A program made the position numbers and the translations under genes. This document shows, piece by piece, positions 26,513 through 36,156 of a stretch of DNA of 37,047 nt (position 1 is the first letter of the stretch; the number at the start of each line of letters is the position of its first letter). Under the pieces are notes generated by a model. The model was given only the letters and a program-made list of their open reading frames with translations, did not search any database and was not told the DNA's origin. This stretch comes from Candidatus Thorarchaeota archaeon (GTDB taxonomy: Archaea; Asgardarchaeota; Thorarchaeia; Thorarchaeales; Thorarchaeaceae): NCBI GenBank assembly GCA_016840825.1, contig JAEORN010000265.1:1-37047 (forward strand), in the 5' to 3' direction.

Positions 26513-26586
26513 AAAGGCTAAAGGCAGGACCATTAGGGATGCAATGCATCTAGACCATTTGGTAAATTTGTGTTTAGTTTAGAAGA

Positions 26587-27417
26587 GTGAGGCAAGGAAC
26601 GCTGGTCATTGATACGCAAGACGAAGCACCTAAGCATAAGATTCAGCTTAAGAAGGTCGGTGTGAAGAATCTTAAAACCTTCTTGATGACTGAGAAAGGA
26701 GGCCTTCGACATCACATCATAGCAAAAGTCGAGCTCACAATCGATTTGCCTGCTGATGCAAAGGGTGTCCACATGTCCAGACTTGTCGAATCAATGACTG
26801 AGGTAATTAGTGACGAATTTAGTCTTCACAAATCGATTGAAGAAATCCAGATTCATATATTGGATTCACTAAGACAACGACACATGTTCAATCGAGCCGA
26901 GATTAAGTTTGATTTTGAATTCGGTTATTCGAGCAAGACTCCTGTTTCAAAGAAACGCACATGGGAGGTCTGTGATGTCACCTCCATCACAACCAAAGAA
27001 AATGGGAAAGTCTTCCTTCATGATATCTCTGTTCAAGTCACTGGAAACACCGTCTGTCCACATTGCATGGCCAATAACAGTGGACTAACTCATATGCAGC
27101 GCGCAATTGGTACACTTCGAGTGGTAGGAGCCACTGATCAAGTACCAACCTATGGATCTATGATTGAGATTATTGAGAGTTCCTTCTCAAGTAAGACATA
27201 TTCTCTACTGAAACTGGAGGACGAAGTTCATGTTACAAAACAAATGCATGACAATCCTCTCTTCGTTGAGGACGTTTGCCGTAATATTTTGAAAAATGCT
27301 TCAGAGGTCTATAAAGAAAGGACTCTTGAAATGTTCGCGGAAGCTCGCTCATTAGAAAGTATTCACAAACACGATGTTGTTGCTGAAGGCAAAATAGTAA
27401 CTAACGGTATAGAATGA
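26587..27417 (+). CDS. mptA: GTP cyclohydrolase MptA (FolE2 family)
   Basis: First step of archaeal pterin synthesis, opening GTP to 7,8-dihydroneopterin 2',3'-cyclic phosphate with Fe(II). Seen: VGVKNLK near residue 24, GVHMSR with H62, GNTVCPHCMANN with C157 and C160, and THMQRA with H169, all typical of MptA/FolE2 (COG1469). The 276-residue length is normal. The start is a GTG at 26587, giving about 20 residues before VGVKNLK as in other MptA proteins. It is preceded by a strong TATA box about 105 bp upstream. With the PTPS homologue at 18993 it points to tetrahydromethanopterin or folate synthesis. Confidence 0.95.
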   Translation: MRQGTLVIDTQDEAPKHKIQLKKVGVKNLKTFLMTEKGGLRHHIIAKVELTIDLPADAKGVHMSRLVESMTEVISDEFSLHKSIEEIQIHILDSLRQRHMFNRAEIKFDFEFGYSSKTPVSKKRTWEVCDVTSITTKENGKVFLHDISVQVTGNTVCPHCMANNSGLTHMQRAIGTLRVVGATDQVPTYGSMIEIIESSFSSKTYSLLKLEDEVHVTKQMHDNPLFVEDVCRNILKNASEVYKERTLEMFAEARSLESIHKHDVVAEGKIVTNGIE

Positions 27418-27492
27418 CTGCCAATTTTTCGTGCAAAGTTTTCATCTTTCGCAACCAGTCAATACTAGTTTTCTATTTAACTACATGATAAT

Positions 27493-27509
27493 AGTTCTAA
27501 TTAGGAACT
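27493..27509. promoter_or_regulatory. Inverted repeat upstream of surface paralogue 1
   Basis: AGTTC and GAACT flank a TAATTAG spacer about 40 bp before the start codon. A related sequence, TCTAATTGAGGAATT, overlaps the ribosome-binding region of paralogue 2. It could be a shared regulatory motif; this is weak. Confidence 0.25.
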
Positions 27510-27545
27510 GTTGAAGGGAATCTCGAATACATTTGTGGTGAGATT

Positions 27546-30500
27546 ATGAGGATAAGAAATAGCTTAGTAGTGTGTCTACTCATTGTAGTCATTGCTATGC
27601 AAACCTCACCTTCCATTTCCACAGATGTTCAATCAAATCCATCAATCGATGATTATATTCAACTGCCTACGATTTCGCCAAATGTCATGTCCGCTGACAC
27701 AGAAGTTTTGGGTACAATGAATCCTCGTACTGTTGAACAGAATGGCTATGTGTCAACCGGGTCAATAGTTGCACGTACTGACACTTCTGAAAATACAGAG
27801 GATTCTCTTAGTATTGATACAACTCATTCGTGGGTTGGAAGTAACGCTTCGGTGAATATATGGAATCTCACAAGACTCTATGTCGTTAATGGCACGTTTG
27901 ATACTGGGACCCCAGGTTTTACAGTCAATCCGAACGGCACAATCGGGAATTATCCTGACGGTTGGACCGCAATCAGCTTCGACACAGATCCAGATGTTGC
28001 GGATCAAACTCAAACCGTCGCTTATGAGGATGGAGGACGTAGTTACATCCAAGTCCAAAACAGTGGTGAGGTCACAAACAATCCTCAGCATCTCTACACT
28101 CATTACGCAGGAACAAAGGTTCTATGGAATCAGAGTATTGATGTCACTCCATATACTGAGGATTTCAAACTCAGCTTTGCTTACTACTATGCCTCAGGGC
28201 CTTTAGGAACCGGATTTACTGGTAATTGCTCAATCCATGCATATATTGATGGAGTTTCTATCTGGAATCTAAGTCTTCCAACACTCCCTGAGAGAGAAAC
28301 TTGGTATGAAACTGGAGAGATTCCAATCAATATCGCAACTTCAAGTCCTACGATGTTTATGCTAGGTCTTGTAATTGATGAAGACATGCCCCTTGATGCT
28401 GATCTTGATTATGATGGAGATACATATCCAGATGGCATCGCAGACACTCAATTGATTACTGTTCAATTTGATGACGTCAAACTAGTTGGAGCAACCCCTC
28501 CTGATTGTGATCAAGTTGATCTCCAGTTTACAGCAGGCGGTAATATTGTTCCAGTAACTGGAACCAATGGGAATGGACATGCATTTGTCCTCAATTCATC
28601 TTATTGGAGTGAAGATATGATTTCAGTATCAGTTGCTTCAAATACTACAGTTAGTTTCGAATACGAAGCTAAATTGAAATCCCATCGCTTCACCAATACA
28701 AGTTGGACTACAGATATTAGTAAAGAAGGAGTCGATTATTCAGTTTTACCGAATCAAAGTATCAAATACGAATTCTATACGTATGTTGGATTTCTGGGAG
28801 GATATGAGAATCCTAACATCATTTCCACTTTTCCCTCTGATTGGGAGAATATTACCATTTATGATCCGTTCCTTTCTGATGTTACGACGAGCTGTGTAGT
28901 CACTGACTCGCAAATCGTGATACCTGAAATGTTGATTGATCGTCTTGGATGGTGGAAGGTCGTTTTAGATGGGCCCAACTATGCTCAAAGTCTATCCACT
29001 CAAAAATACCATCAGCTATCAGATTCATGGATTTCTGATTCAATATTCAGATCTGGAAACTTGACTCGAATAATTGCGACCCTTGGCACTGATACCACAA
29101 GCCCTACAATGCTTGATGATGTGAATATCACATGGTACCTACCTAATGCAAGTTTGTGGGCGAGTGAGATCATTGATGTTCCTACAGGAAATTCATTCAA
29201 TTCCACTTCCTGGGTTCTTTCATCATCAAATACTTCTGCTGGTGAGTGGCAAGTATCTATGTTCTGGAATAATGGGACTGAAATTGCCTATTCAACTACG
29301 CAATTTGAAATCCATCACCGGTCCACTCTAACTACTACCCAGACTGTGATTGAGGCTAATGCAAATGACGTGATCTCAAACATGGTCCGATTTATTGATA
29401 ATGAGACTGGAGCGTATATCACCGGTGCGACATCAGTTGTGGCAAATTGGTCTGGAAGTGTGATCGTCTTCCAACCTAATCCAATACAAAACTGGTATGA
29501 AGCTGATTTCGAGATTGGAGCTATTGGTGCTGGAGAGTATATCGTCGTTGTTAGCGCTACAGGTGAGTATTTCGATGCTGCTACCACTAGCTTCACAATT
29601 CAAGTTACTAATATCGATAATGTACTTGCTCTTGATGAGAAAAGCGCTCAAACTTCTGTCAAGAATCGATATGTCGCTAATATCACCTTTAAGGATCAAT
29701 TTGATCAGGGCATTGAAGAAGCATCGTTCGACATTAGCTATAAAGGAGCCACAAATGGAATTCTCTGGGATAGTGTCGAAGAGATTGGTTCTGGTAGCTA
29801 TAGAATTGAGTTCTATGCCAATATCTCTGGGAGCTATACCATCACAATTTCCGGATACAAGAATCTCTATGAAGAAGCGGAAGATGTACTATTCCTATTA
29901 GTTACTCCCATTGAAACAAGTATCAACTCATTTGATTCATTCAGCTGCTATTACGGTAGAAGCTATACGTTCGAATTCTCTTATCGTTTTCAATCAAACG
30001 CCACATCCATCGAAGATGCACTAGTAACTATGTTTGGGCGTGGCTCACAGTGGTTTACAATTCAGTACTTGGAAAATGGGAACTACTCTGTCAGCTTTAC
30101 CGCTGAAGAATATGGTTCTTATTCCATCATTTTGGACTTTGAGAAATATGGATTTGAGTTAGCTTCTACATCACTTGTTTTTGATGTTGAAGAAATTCCA
30201 ATTGACGTAATAATTACCTACGATATTTGGAGGGAAGGGACTCCATTTGCAGTTAATGTCACATTATTAGAAGGTGATACAGGAAATCATATAGAAAGTG
30301 CTGATGTTACTTGCATTCTTAGGAGAAATGGTTTTGATCTTGCTGAGTGGACTCTCGATGAGATTCAACCAGGTGTGTATCTAGGTTCAGTAACTGCTGA
30401 TTGGTATGATTCAGGAGTTTCCCTTCTAGTTAGAGTGGATAAGGAGAACTACCATGCAGATGATGCCATACGCGCTATTGATACGGAATCCGATCGTGTC

Positions 30501-31268
30501 TTCTTCATTATGAGTATGTTCTATACCTATCTTCCCACAGGATTGCTCTTTGCTTCATTAATATCAATCTCAGCAGTATCTTTGAGGTATAATCGAAGAA
30601 GAAACGAAAGAAAACGACGACGACAATTTGAGATTAAGTCACAATTCGATGATGCAAATAACATTCTAGGCATTCTGATTCTACATAAGAAGAGTGGACT
30701 TCCAATCTACTCCAAGATACTCAAGGGTGGCTTTGAAGAAGGAATGATATCTGCCTTCATCACTGCTATCACGCATTTCAGAACTGAATTTGGAAACGAA
30801 GGAACTGAGGAAGGATTGAATTGGAGAATCACTCCGATATCTGATATTGTCAGAGCTGCACCAACACAGAATCTGATCTGTGCTTTTATTACACTATCTT
30901 CCCCCTCTGCAGAGCAGGAAGCAAAGATGCTAGTATTTACACATGCAATCGGAATGAAACTAGATGATTTAATGGAAATGCCGCCTAGTGAAGTTCTAGA
31001 TGATAGGACTCATGAGTGGATTACTGGCATGTTTGACAAACACCTTGATGGTCATCTATTGAAGCTTTATCATATCACCAATAAGACTAAGATTGGCAGA
31101 AAATATCGGTGTGTTAGAGAAGCAATCGCAGCTGGTGGTTTTGGCGAAGCCTTCACCCTTGTAGAGATGACACGAGGACTCTTGAGTTGCGGGGTGGATG
31201 AAGGTGAGGCATACAAGCTGATTCTTGATGCGATTGATGAAGGAATACTCCTTCCTGCATCTATATAG
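27546..31268 (+). CDS. Giant surface protein, paralogue 1, with Ig-like modules and a cytoplasmic longin-like domain
   Basis: A 1240-residue single-pass membrane protein of a family I cannot name. A signal peptide spans about 1-26. A conserved N-terminal region follows (TMNPRTVEQNGYVSTGSI, then WNLTRLYVVNGTFD), about 55-330, with an Asp-rich loop near 280-292 that may bind calcium. Beta-sandwich stretches lead to at least three Ig-like modules of about 95 residues between 690 and 985 (repeated pattern G-SYxxxFYA-xSGSYTITI). One transmembrane helix (about 994-1017) is followed by RYNRRRNERKRRR and a 214-residue cytoplasmic domain (1027-1240). The ectodomain is rich in N-x-S/T sequons, so heavy N-glycosylation is likely. 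Likely an adhesin or receptor. GGTGAG precedes the ATG. Confidence 0.85.
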   Translation: MRIRNSLVVCLLIVVIAMQTSPSISTDVQSNPSIDDYIQLPTISPNVMSADTEVLGTMNPRTVEQNGYVSTGSIVARTDTSENTEDSLSIDTTHSWVGSNASVNIWNLTRLYVVNGTFDTGTPGFTVNPNGTIGNYPDGWTAISFDTDPDVADQTQTVAYEDGGRSYIQVQNSGEVTNNPQHLYTHYAGTKVLWNQSIDVTPYTEDFKLSFAYYYASGPLGTGFTGNCSIHAYIDGVSIWNLSLPTLPERETWYETGEIPINIATSSPTMFMLGLVIDEDMPLDADLDYDGDTYPDGIADTQLITVQFDDVKLVGATPPDCDQVDLQFTAGGNIVPVTGTNGNGHAFVLNSSYWSEDMISVSVASNTTVSFEYEAKLKSHRFTNTSWTTDISKEGVDYSVLPNQSIKYEFYTYVGFLGGYENPNIISTFPSDWENITIYDPFLSDVTTSCVVTDSQIVIPEMLIDRLGWWKVVLDGPNYAQSLSTQKYHQLSDSWISDSIFRSGNLTRIIATLGTDTTSPTMLDDVNITWYLPNASLWASEIIDVPTGNSFNSTSWVLSSSNTSAGEWQVSMFWNNGTEIAYSTTQFEIHHRSTLTTTQTVIEANANDVISNMVRFIDNETGAYITGATSVVANWSGSVIVFQPNPIQNWYEADFEIGAIGAGEYIVVVSATGEYFDAATTSFTIQVTNIDNVLALDEKSAQTSVKNRYVANITFKDQFDQGIEEASFDISYKGATNGILWDSVEEIGSGSYRIEFYANISGSYTITISGYKNLYEEAEDVLFLLVTPIETSINSFDSFSCYYGRSYTFEFSYRFQSNATSIEDALVTMFGRGSQWFTIQYLENGNYSVSFTAEEYGSYSIILDFEKYGFELASTSLVFDVEEIPIDVIITYDIWREGTPFAVNVTLLEGDTGNHIESADVTCILRRNGFDLAEWTLDEIQPGVYLGSVTADWYDSGVSLLVRVDKENYHADDAIRAIDTESDRVFFIMSMFYTYLPTGLLFASLISISAVSLRYNRRRNERKRRRQFEIKSQFDDANNILGILILHKKSGLPIYSKILKGGFEEGMISAFITAITHFRTEFGNEGTEEGLNWRITPISDIVRAAPTQNLICAFITLSSPSAEQEAKMLVFTHAIGMKLDDLMEMPPSEVLDDRTHEWITGMFDKHLDGHLLKLYHITNKTKIGRKYRCVREAIAAGGFGEAFTLVEMTRGLLSCGVDEGEAYKLILDAIDEGILLPASI

Positions 31269-31348
31269 TTGCCATTCATAGTTCTCACTATTTGTTTCGA
31301 TATTTTGATAATATGGTCGAACAATCGAGGGTAATTTATACCAACTTT

Positions 31349-31358
31349 CTATATATAA
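31349..31358 (+). promoter_or_regulatory. TATA box of surface paralogue 2
   Basis: CTATATATAA, 67 bp before the ATG at 31425. Start expected near 31380, leaving a leader of about 45 nt that contains GAGG seven bases before the ATG. It shows paralogue 2 has its own promoter rather than relying on read-through. Confidence 0.6.
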
Positions 31359-31424
31359 TCAGGAATTTCATTTTGTAATATCAATTCACTGGGATACTAG
31401 CAGAACTCTAATTGAGGAATTCTA

Positions 31425-34400
31425 ATGAGGATGAAGTATGTAGTAGTGGTCGTACTACTCTGTGTAGTACTAATACTTCCTACCTCATCGCCAATAATTG
31501 ATTCCGAATTACTAGACACACAAGAGAGCAGTCAGTATCCAGAGACCAGTGTTTCATTCACAACTTCTCAAGACACACAGACTGGAACCATGAATCCTAT
31601 TACCGTTGAACAGAGAGGATACTATTCTACGGGTAATATTGCTGCCCGAACTGATACCGGTGTTGGAACCAGTTCGAATCTCCTGATTGACACTCCCAAC
31701 AACTGGATTGGTGATCTCGCCGAACTCAATACGTGGAATCTAACTAGTCTCTATGCCATTAATGGCACCTTCGATGCTGGCATCCCTGGACCTAACATAA
31801 ATCCGAATATGACTGTGCCAACACAATACTATCCATATGGCTGGAATGCAACTAGTGTGACAACTAATACGGGACAAACACAAGTTGCTGCATATGATTC
31901 TTCAGGGTCAAAATTCGTTACAGTTGAGAATCAAGGTCTCAAGAAAGGTCCTAGTGGAAATCAGTATGAACATTATGCTGGAACATCCGTCGACTGGTAT
32001 CAAATGGTTGACAATTCCCCTTATACAAATGAGTTTAGACTCAAATTTCGATTTCTTTATTTCAGAGGGCCCTTAGGTACTGCAACTCCTGGAAACGCGT
32101 CCCTCATTGTAAAGGCAAATGATACTATTATCTGGGATACACAATTACCCTTCGTACCTCAACGTGGGACCTGGTATCAAGTGGATCAGCCCATCAATAC
32201 AACAGGTTTAGGTGCGATGTTTAATATTTCCATTGGTCTTATTATTGATGATACGATGACATTGAATTCAGATGTTTCCTATGACGGCGTAACTCTGAAT
32301 GGAATTGAAAATACTGTATATATTACAGCGTACATAGATGATCTTTCCTTTACGGGGAGAAATCAACCCACACCTGCACAGGTTGATTTGAAATTCAACG
32401 TGAATGGCCAAAATGCTACCGTCGGAGGTTCTGCGAATGATGGCTATGCTTCATATGTGAATTCGAGCTACTGGGAAACAAACTCAATCCCCTATGCGAT
32501 TCTTTCCAATTCATCAGTTACATTGAACTACACTGCGCGAATTCTTACACATCTCTTTAAGAATTCGAATCCTGGACCCAGCCCCCTCACAGACGGAGTA
32601 TCTTATACGATAGGTATTGGAGAGAGTGCAAGAATCTCAACCTATACCTATTTGGGTTCACTAGGAACATATGAGGAATTTCAGCTTATCTTTCACTACC
32701 CAATAGATTGGGTGAATATCTCAGTGTATGATCCATTTCTCGATGATATCACATCTCAAAGCACAATACTCCCTGGTAATACTACTATCCCACATACATC
32801 GATTGATGCATTTGGATACTGGAATATAGAATTCGATTCAATCAACTATGTTCGGAATATAACTACCCAGATCTATGATAGTGATTTAGTTTCATGGACA
32901 AACAATTCTGTATTTCGACCTTCCAATAGTAGCAGAGCCGTAATAGAACTTGGAGTCACAGGTCAACCAAGCCCGACAATCAGCAGTATTGATTTGTCTT
33001 GGATTTTGCCAAATTCAACAATTTGGGCTACAGAATCTAGCGCAAGCGGGATTGATGGTGTTGTCAATAGTTCGGAGCAGATTCTTGACACTTCATTGGC
33101 TGGTCTATGGTCTATAGCTGCATTTTGGTCGAATGGTTCAGAGATTGGATATGATTCAAGAACATTTATTGTGATACATAGAAGTTCACTAACTCCAATA
33201 GACCCAACTATTGAAACTGAAGCCGGTCAAATAATAACTGGCCTTGTTAGATTCCAAGATGTTGATAATGGATACTACCTTATGGAAGGTGCAACTATCA
33301 AGGCAAACTGGTCGGGCGATGCATTATCATTTATTCCAAATCCCACTAGGAAATGGTGGGAAGTCGACCTAGATACTACAGGTTTCACACCTGGAATCTA
33401 TGCGGTTCGTGTAAACGCATCCTTGGAATACTTTGAAGATTCGGTCTGTTTTATCTCAATAGAAGTCATTGGAACTGATAATACTCTTGAAATCCGCGAG
33501 AGTAGTATTGAATTGAGTCTACTGGAGACCTATACTACCTATCTTAATTATACAGACTCCTCTGGAATTGGCATTGAAGGTGCCGATATCTCAGTTTCAT
33601 TAATTGAGCCTGCTGGTGGCATTTCATCAGCAAACGTTGTTGATCTTGGAGAAGGGAACTATAGCATAGATTTGACTGCTCTAAATTCAGGTACCTATAG
33701 CATTACTATCCAAGCAACAAAGAACCACTATGAAATAGCTCATGACTCTTTGATTATTCTAATAGGTACTTTTGATGCAACGATAACTTCTGAAAATGGA
33801 ACAGCTGACTCAATAACGTTTGGATATTCCTATCAGTTTGTTCTACGTTACACAAATGCAACTGGATATGGTCTTTCAGGAGCAACAGTTTCAATTTCGA
33901 GTATATCTCCATCGAGTGGACTTTTGAATGGGTCAATAATCGATGAAGGTAATGGTTACTACTCTGTGCTGCTGATCGCAACAGAAACAGGTGCCTATAC
34001 AATTCTATTTGAGGCAGAAATTCTGAACCATGAACGAGTACTATATTCATTCACACTTTCATCTACAACAGTACCTACCATCTTGACAGTCAAATCTGCC
34101 GATGAAATATTTCCGATAGATGAGAACTCCACCATTCTCCTAGAATTCACTAATGAAACTGGAGGTGGAATTGAAGGAGCTTTCCTTTCAATTATCTCGC
34201 CACCTGAGGGATTAACTTACTCTTCATTCACTGAATTAGGATCTGGTGTCTATCAGTTGGTATTGACTCCATTGCAAGTTGGTGATTATCAAATTCGATT
34301 CAAGGCAACTGCTGCAAATCATATAGATGCTACAACATCTATCAGTGTTAGTGTTGAATTGATACAAACACAACTTACTATGCTCAATCAGGATGAGTCA

Positions 34401-36026
34401 TTGGAAACAGAATTTGGAGATAACATAGAGATTCATCTACAGCTGTATAGGACAGACACATTAGTCAATATTTCAGGTGCGAATATCTCTCTCGTGTCTA
34501 TTGGTGGACAACTTCCTGATTACAACATTTCTGAAACTGATGACTATTACATTATAATTCTCTATGCTGATACAGTTGAATCATATGAATTCACTATTCT
34601 TGCAGAAAAGTTGCATTGTAGGGACACTTCATTAGACATTCAATACACAGTAAACCCCATTGCAACTGAAGTGACTGATATTATTTTGAGCACACTCTAT
34701 GTTGGCCGACAATATTCATACATTGTTGAATTCAAGACTACTGAAGGTGGATTCGGAATATTAGGAGCGGAGATTCACCCTAGCGGTAGAGGTTCGGATT
34801 GGATCACAAATGAATCACTCGGTGATGGAAGTTATAACCTCACCATCTCTCCTGCAGATTATGGTACTTTTGAGATTGAACTAGATTTCATGAAGAATGG
34901 CTACTTGACATCTACTCTAGTTCTCTCTTTCACTGCAAATGCGATTCCTATGGATATGGATCTGTTTACTTCGCCATGGCATGAAATAACAGGATTCACT
35001 GTTAATCTGACTCTTACTGCATCTGATTTTGGCCATATTGGAGAGCCAGTTTCTGGGGCAATTATACAATGCATTCTTAGGATCGATGGAATAGATGTGC
35101 TTGATTGGACCCTTGATGAGATAACTCCAGGACTTTACAGGAAGAGCATTCTCCCCATTTGGCAAAGCTCAGATTCGGTTTCACTTCACATCACCGTTAA
35201 CAAGGAATTTTACTTGGAAATAACGGATGTGATTCCGATCGTTCAGGTACCCTATCAACGGTCAACATTAGAGGTCTTTGTCGACTTCATTATGGTACCT
35301 CTCTTCGCTTCTCTGGGAGCTTTGTTTGGTATTGCTTTCTCAGTCCGTTACTATGGTATTAGGAAGGACAGAATAAGAAAAGAGCTGATGGATATCAAGA
35401 TGCGATTTGATGATGTGAACAATCTACTTGGAATCCTGGTTTTACATAAGAGAAGCGGTTTACCGATTTATTCAAAGGTTCTCAAGGGCGGTTTTGAAGA
35501 AGGAATGCTTTCAGCATTCATCACTGCAATCACTCATTTCCGATCCGAATTTGATTCTAATGGGAAAGATGAAGAGTTTGAATGGAGAATTACTCCGATA
35601 TCTGATATTATTAGAGCTGTACCTACACACAACCTCATTTGTGCATTCGTGACTCTTACAACTCCATCAATGCTTCAAGAGGCAAATATGTTGATATTCT
35701 CGCGAAGTATTGGGATGGCTTTGGATGCTGACATGGAGATCGCTCCAACTCAAACCGTTGATTATGAAACAAAACTCTGGATTGAAAGTGCTTTTGATGA
35801 GCAACTAGATGGCCATCTTCTCAAGAGGTATAGCTATCTTCCAAAGAAGCAAGCACCAAGAGGATTCAAGATGATATCCGAAGCAAAGGCTACGGCTGGA
35901 CTAGGTGACGATTTCCTATTGGCTGAGTTATCGCGCGGTTTTATATCATGTGGGTTTGATGAGGGAGCAGCATACAAGATGATCCTTGATGCTATCGAGG
36001 TTGGTATTCTTTCTACACGGGAATAA
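31425..36026 (+). CDS. Giant surface protein, paralogue 2, with extra Ig-like modules and the same cytoplasmic domain
   Basis: A 1533-residue paralogue of the preceding protein with the same order of parts: signal peptide (1-27), conserved N-terminal region (TMNPITVEQRGYYSTGNI, WNLTSLYAINGTFD), beta-sandwich stretches, Ig-like modules, one transmembrane helix (about 1286-1308), a basic stretch and a 213-residue cytoplasmic domain (1321-1533). Six Ig-like modules of about 95 residues can be followed between roughly 690 and 1280, against three in paralogue 1; three extra modules account for the 293-residue difference. The cytoplasmic domains align without gaps over 210 positions, 126 identical by hand count. 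It contains many N-glycosylation sequons. GAGG lies seven bases before the ATG, and it has its own TATA box. Confidence 0.85.
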   Translation: MRMKYVVVVVLLCVVLILPTSSPIIDSELLDTQESSQYPETSVSFTTSQDTQTGTMNPITVEQRGYYSTGNIAARTDTGVGTSSNLLIDTPNNWIGDLAELNTWNLTSLYAINGTFDAGIPGPNINPNMTVPTQYYPYGWNATSVTTNTGQTQVAAYDSSGSKFVTVENQGLKKGPSGNQYEHYAGTSVDWYQMVDNSPYTNEFRLKFRFLYFRGPLGTATPGNASLIVKANDTIIWDTQLPFVPQRGTWYQVDQPINTTGLGAMFNISIGLIIDDTMTLNSDVSYDGVTLNGIENTVYITAYIDDLSFTGRNQPTPAQVDLKFNVNGQNATVGGSANDGYASYVNSSYWETNSIPYAILSNSSVTLNYTARILTHLFKNSNPGPSPLTDGVSYTIGIGESARISTYTYLGSLGTYEEFQLIFHYPIDWVNISVYDPFLDDITSQSTILPGNTTIPHTSIDAFGYWNIEFDSINYVRNITTQIYDSDLVSWTNNSVFRPSNSSRAVIELGVTGQPSPTISSIDLSWILPNSTIWATESSASGIDGVVNSSEQILDTSLAGLWSIAAFWSNGSEIGYDSRTFIVIHRSSLTPIDPTIETEAGQIITGLVRFQDVDNGYYLMEGATIKANWSGDALSFIPNPTRKWWEVDLDTTGFTPGIYAVRVNASLEYFEDSVCFISIEVIGTDNTLEIRESSIELSLLETYTTYLNYTDSSGIGIEGADISVSLIEPAGGISSANVVDLGEGNYSIDLTALNSGTYSITIQATKNHYEIAHDSLIILIGTFDATITSENGTADSITFGYSYQFVLRYTNATGYGLSGATVSISSISPSSGLLNGSIIDEGNGYYSVLLIATETGAYTILFEAEILNHERVLYSFTLSSTTVPTILTVKSADEIFPIDENSTILLEFTNETGGGIEGAFLSIISPPEGLTYSSFTELGSGVYQLVLTPLQVGDYQIRFKATAANHIDATTSISVSVELIQTQLTMLNQDESLETEFGDNIEIHLQLYRTDTLVNISGANISLVSIGGQLPDYNISETDDYYIIILYADTVESYEFTILAEKLHCRDTSLDIQYTVNPIATEVTDIILSTLYVGRQYSYIVEFKTTEGGFGILGAEIHPSGRGSDWITNESLGDGSYNLTISPADYGTFEIELDFMKNGYLTSTLVLSFTANAIPMDMDLFTSPWHEITGFTVNLTLTASDFGHIGEPVSGAIIQCILRIDGIDVLDWTLDEITPGLYRKSILPIWQSSDSVSLHITVNKEFYLEITDVIPIVQVPYQRSTLEVFVDFIMVPLFASLGALFGIAFSVRYYGIRKDRIRKELMDIKMRFDDVNNLLGILVLHKRSGLPIYSKVLKGGFEEGMLSAFITAITHFRSEFDSNGKDEEFEWRITPISDIIRAVPTHNLICAFVTLTTPSMLQEANMLIFSRSIGMALDADMEIAPTQTVDYETKLWIESAFDEQLDGHLLKRYSYLPKKQAPRGFKMISEAKATAGLGDDFLLAELSRGFISCGFDEGAAYKMILDAIEVGILSTRE

Positions 36027-36052
36027 CTACATAATTTTCTAGTTTTTTTCTA

Positions 36053-36061
36053 ATTATATAC
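36053..36061 (+). promoter_or_regulatory. TATA box of surface paralogue 3
   Basis: ATTATATAC about 100 bp before the ATG at 36157. The expected start near 36085 falls in a TGCTT/AAGCA inverted repeat (about 36082-36097) like that at the mptA start site. Confidence 0.45.
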
Positions 36062-36156
36062 ACCATCAAAATTGTTTTTTGTGCTTAAGCATAAGCATTA
36101 TGAGGGTCGCCACCACTCGAATTAATCTGTATCAGGTTGTTTGCGAGGATTGCTAG

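Noticed and set aside
26630..26651. Further AAGCATAAG / CTTAAG copy after mptA starts
   Set aside because: It lies within mptA codons for a conserved lysine-rich segment and is probably chance similarity to the promoter repeat.
27762..29699. Several long minus-strand frames inside the surface-protein genes
   Set aside because: They are antisense shadows of well-supported coding sequence and lack start signals or recognisable domains.
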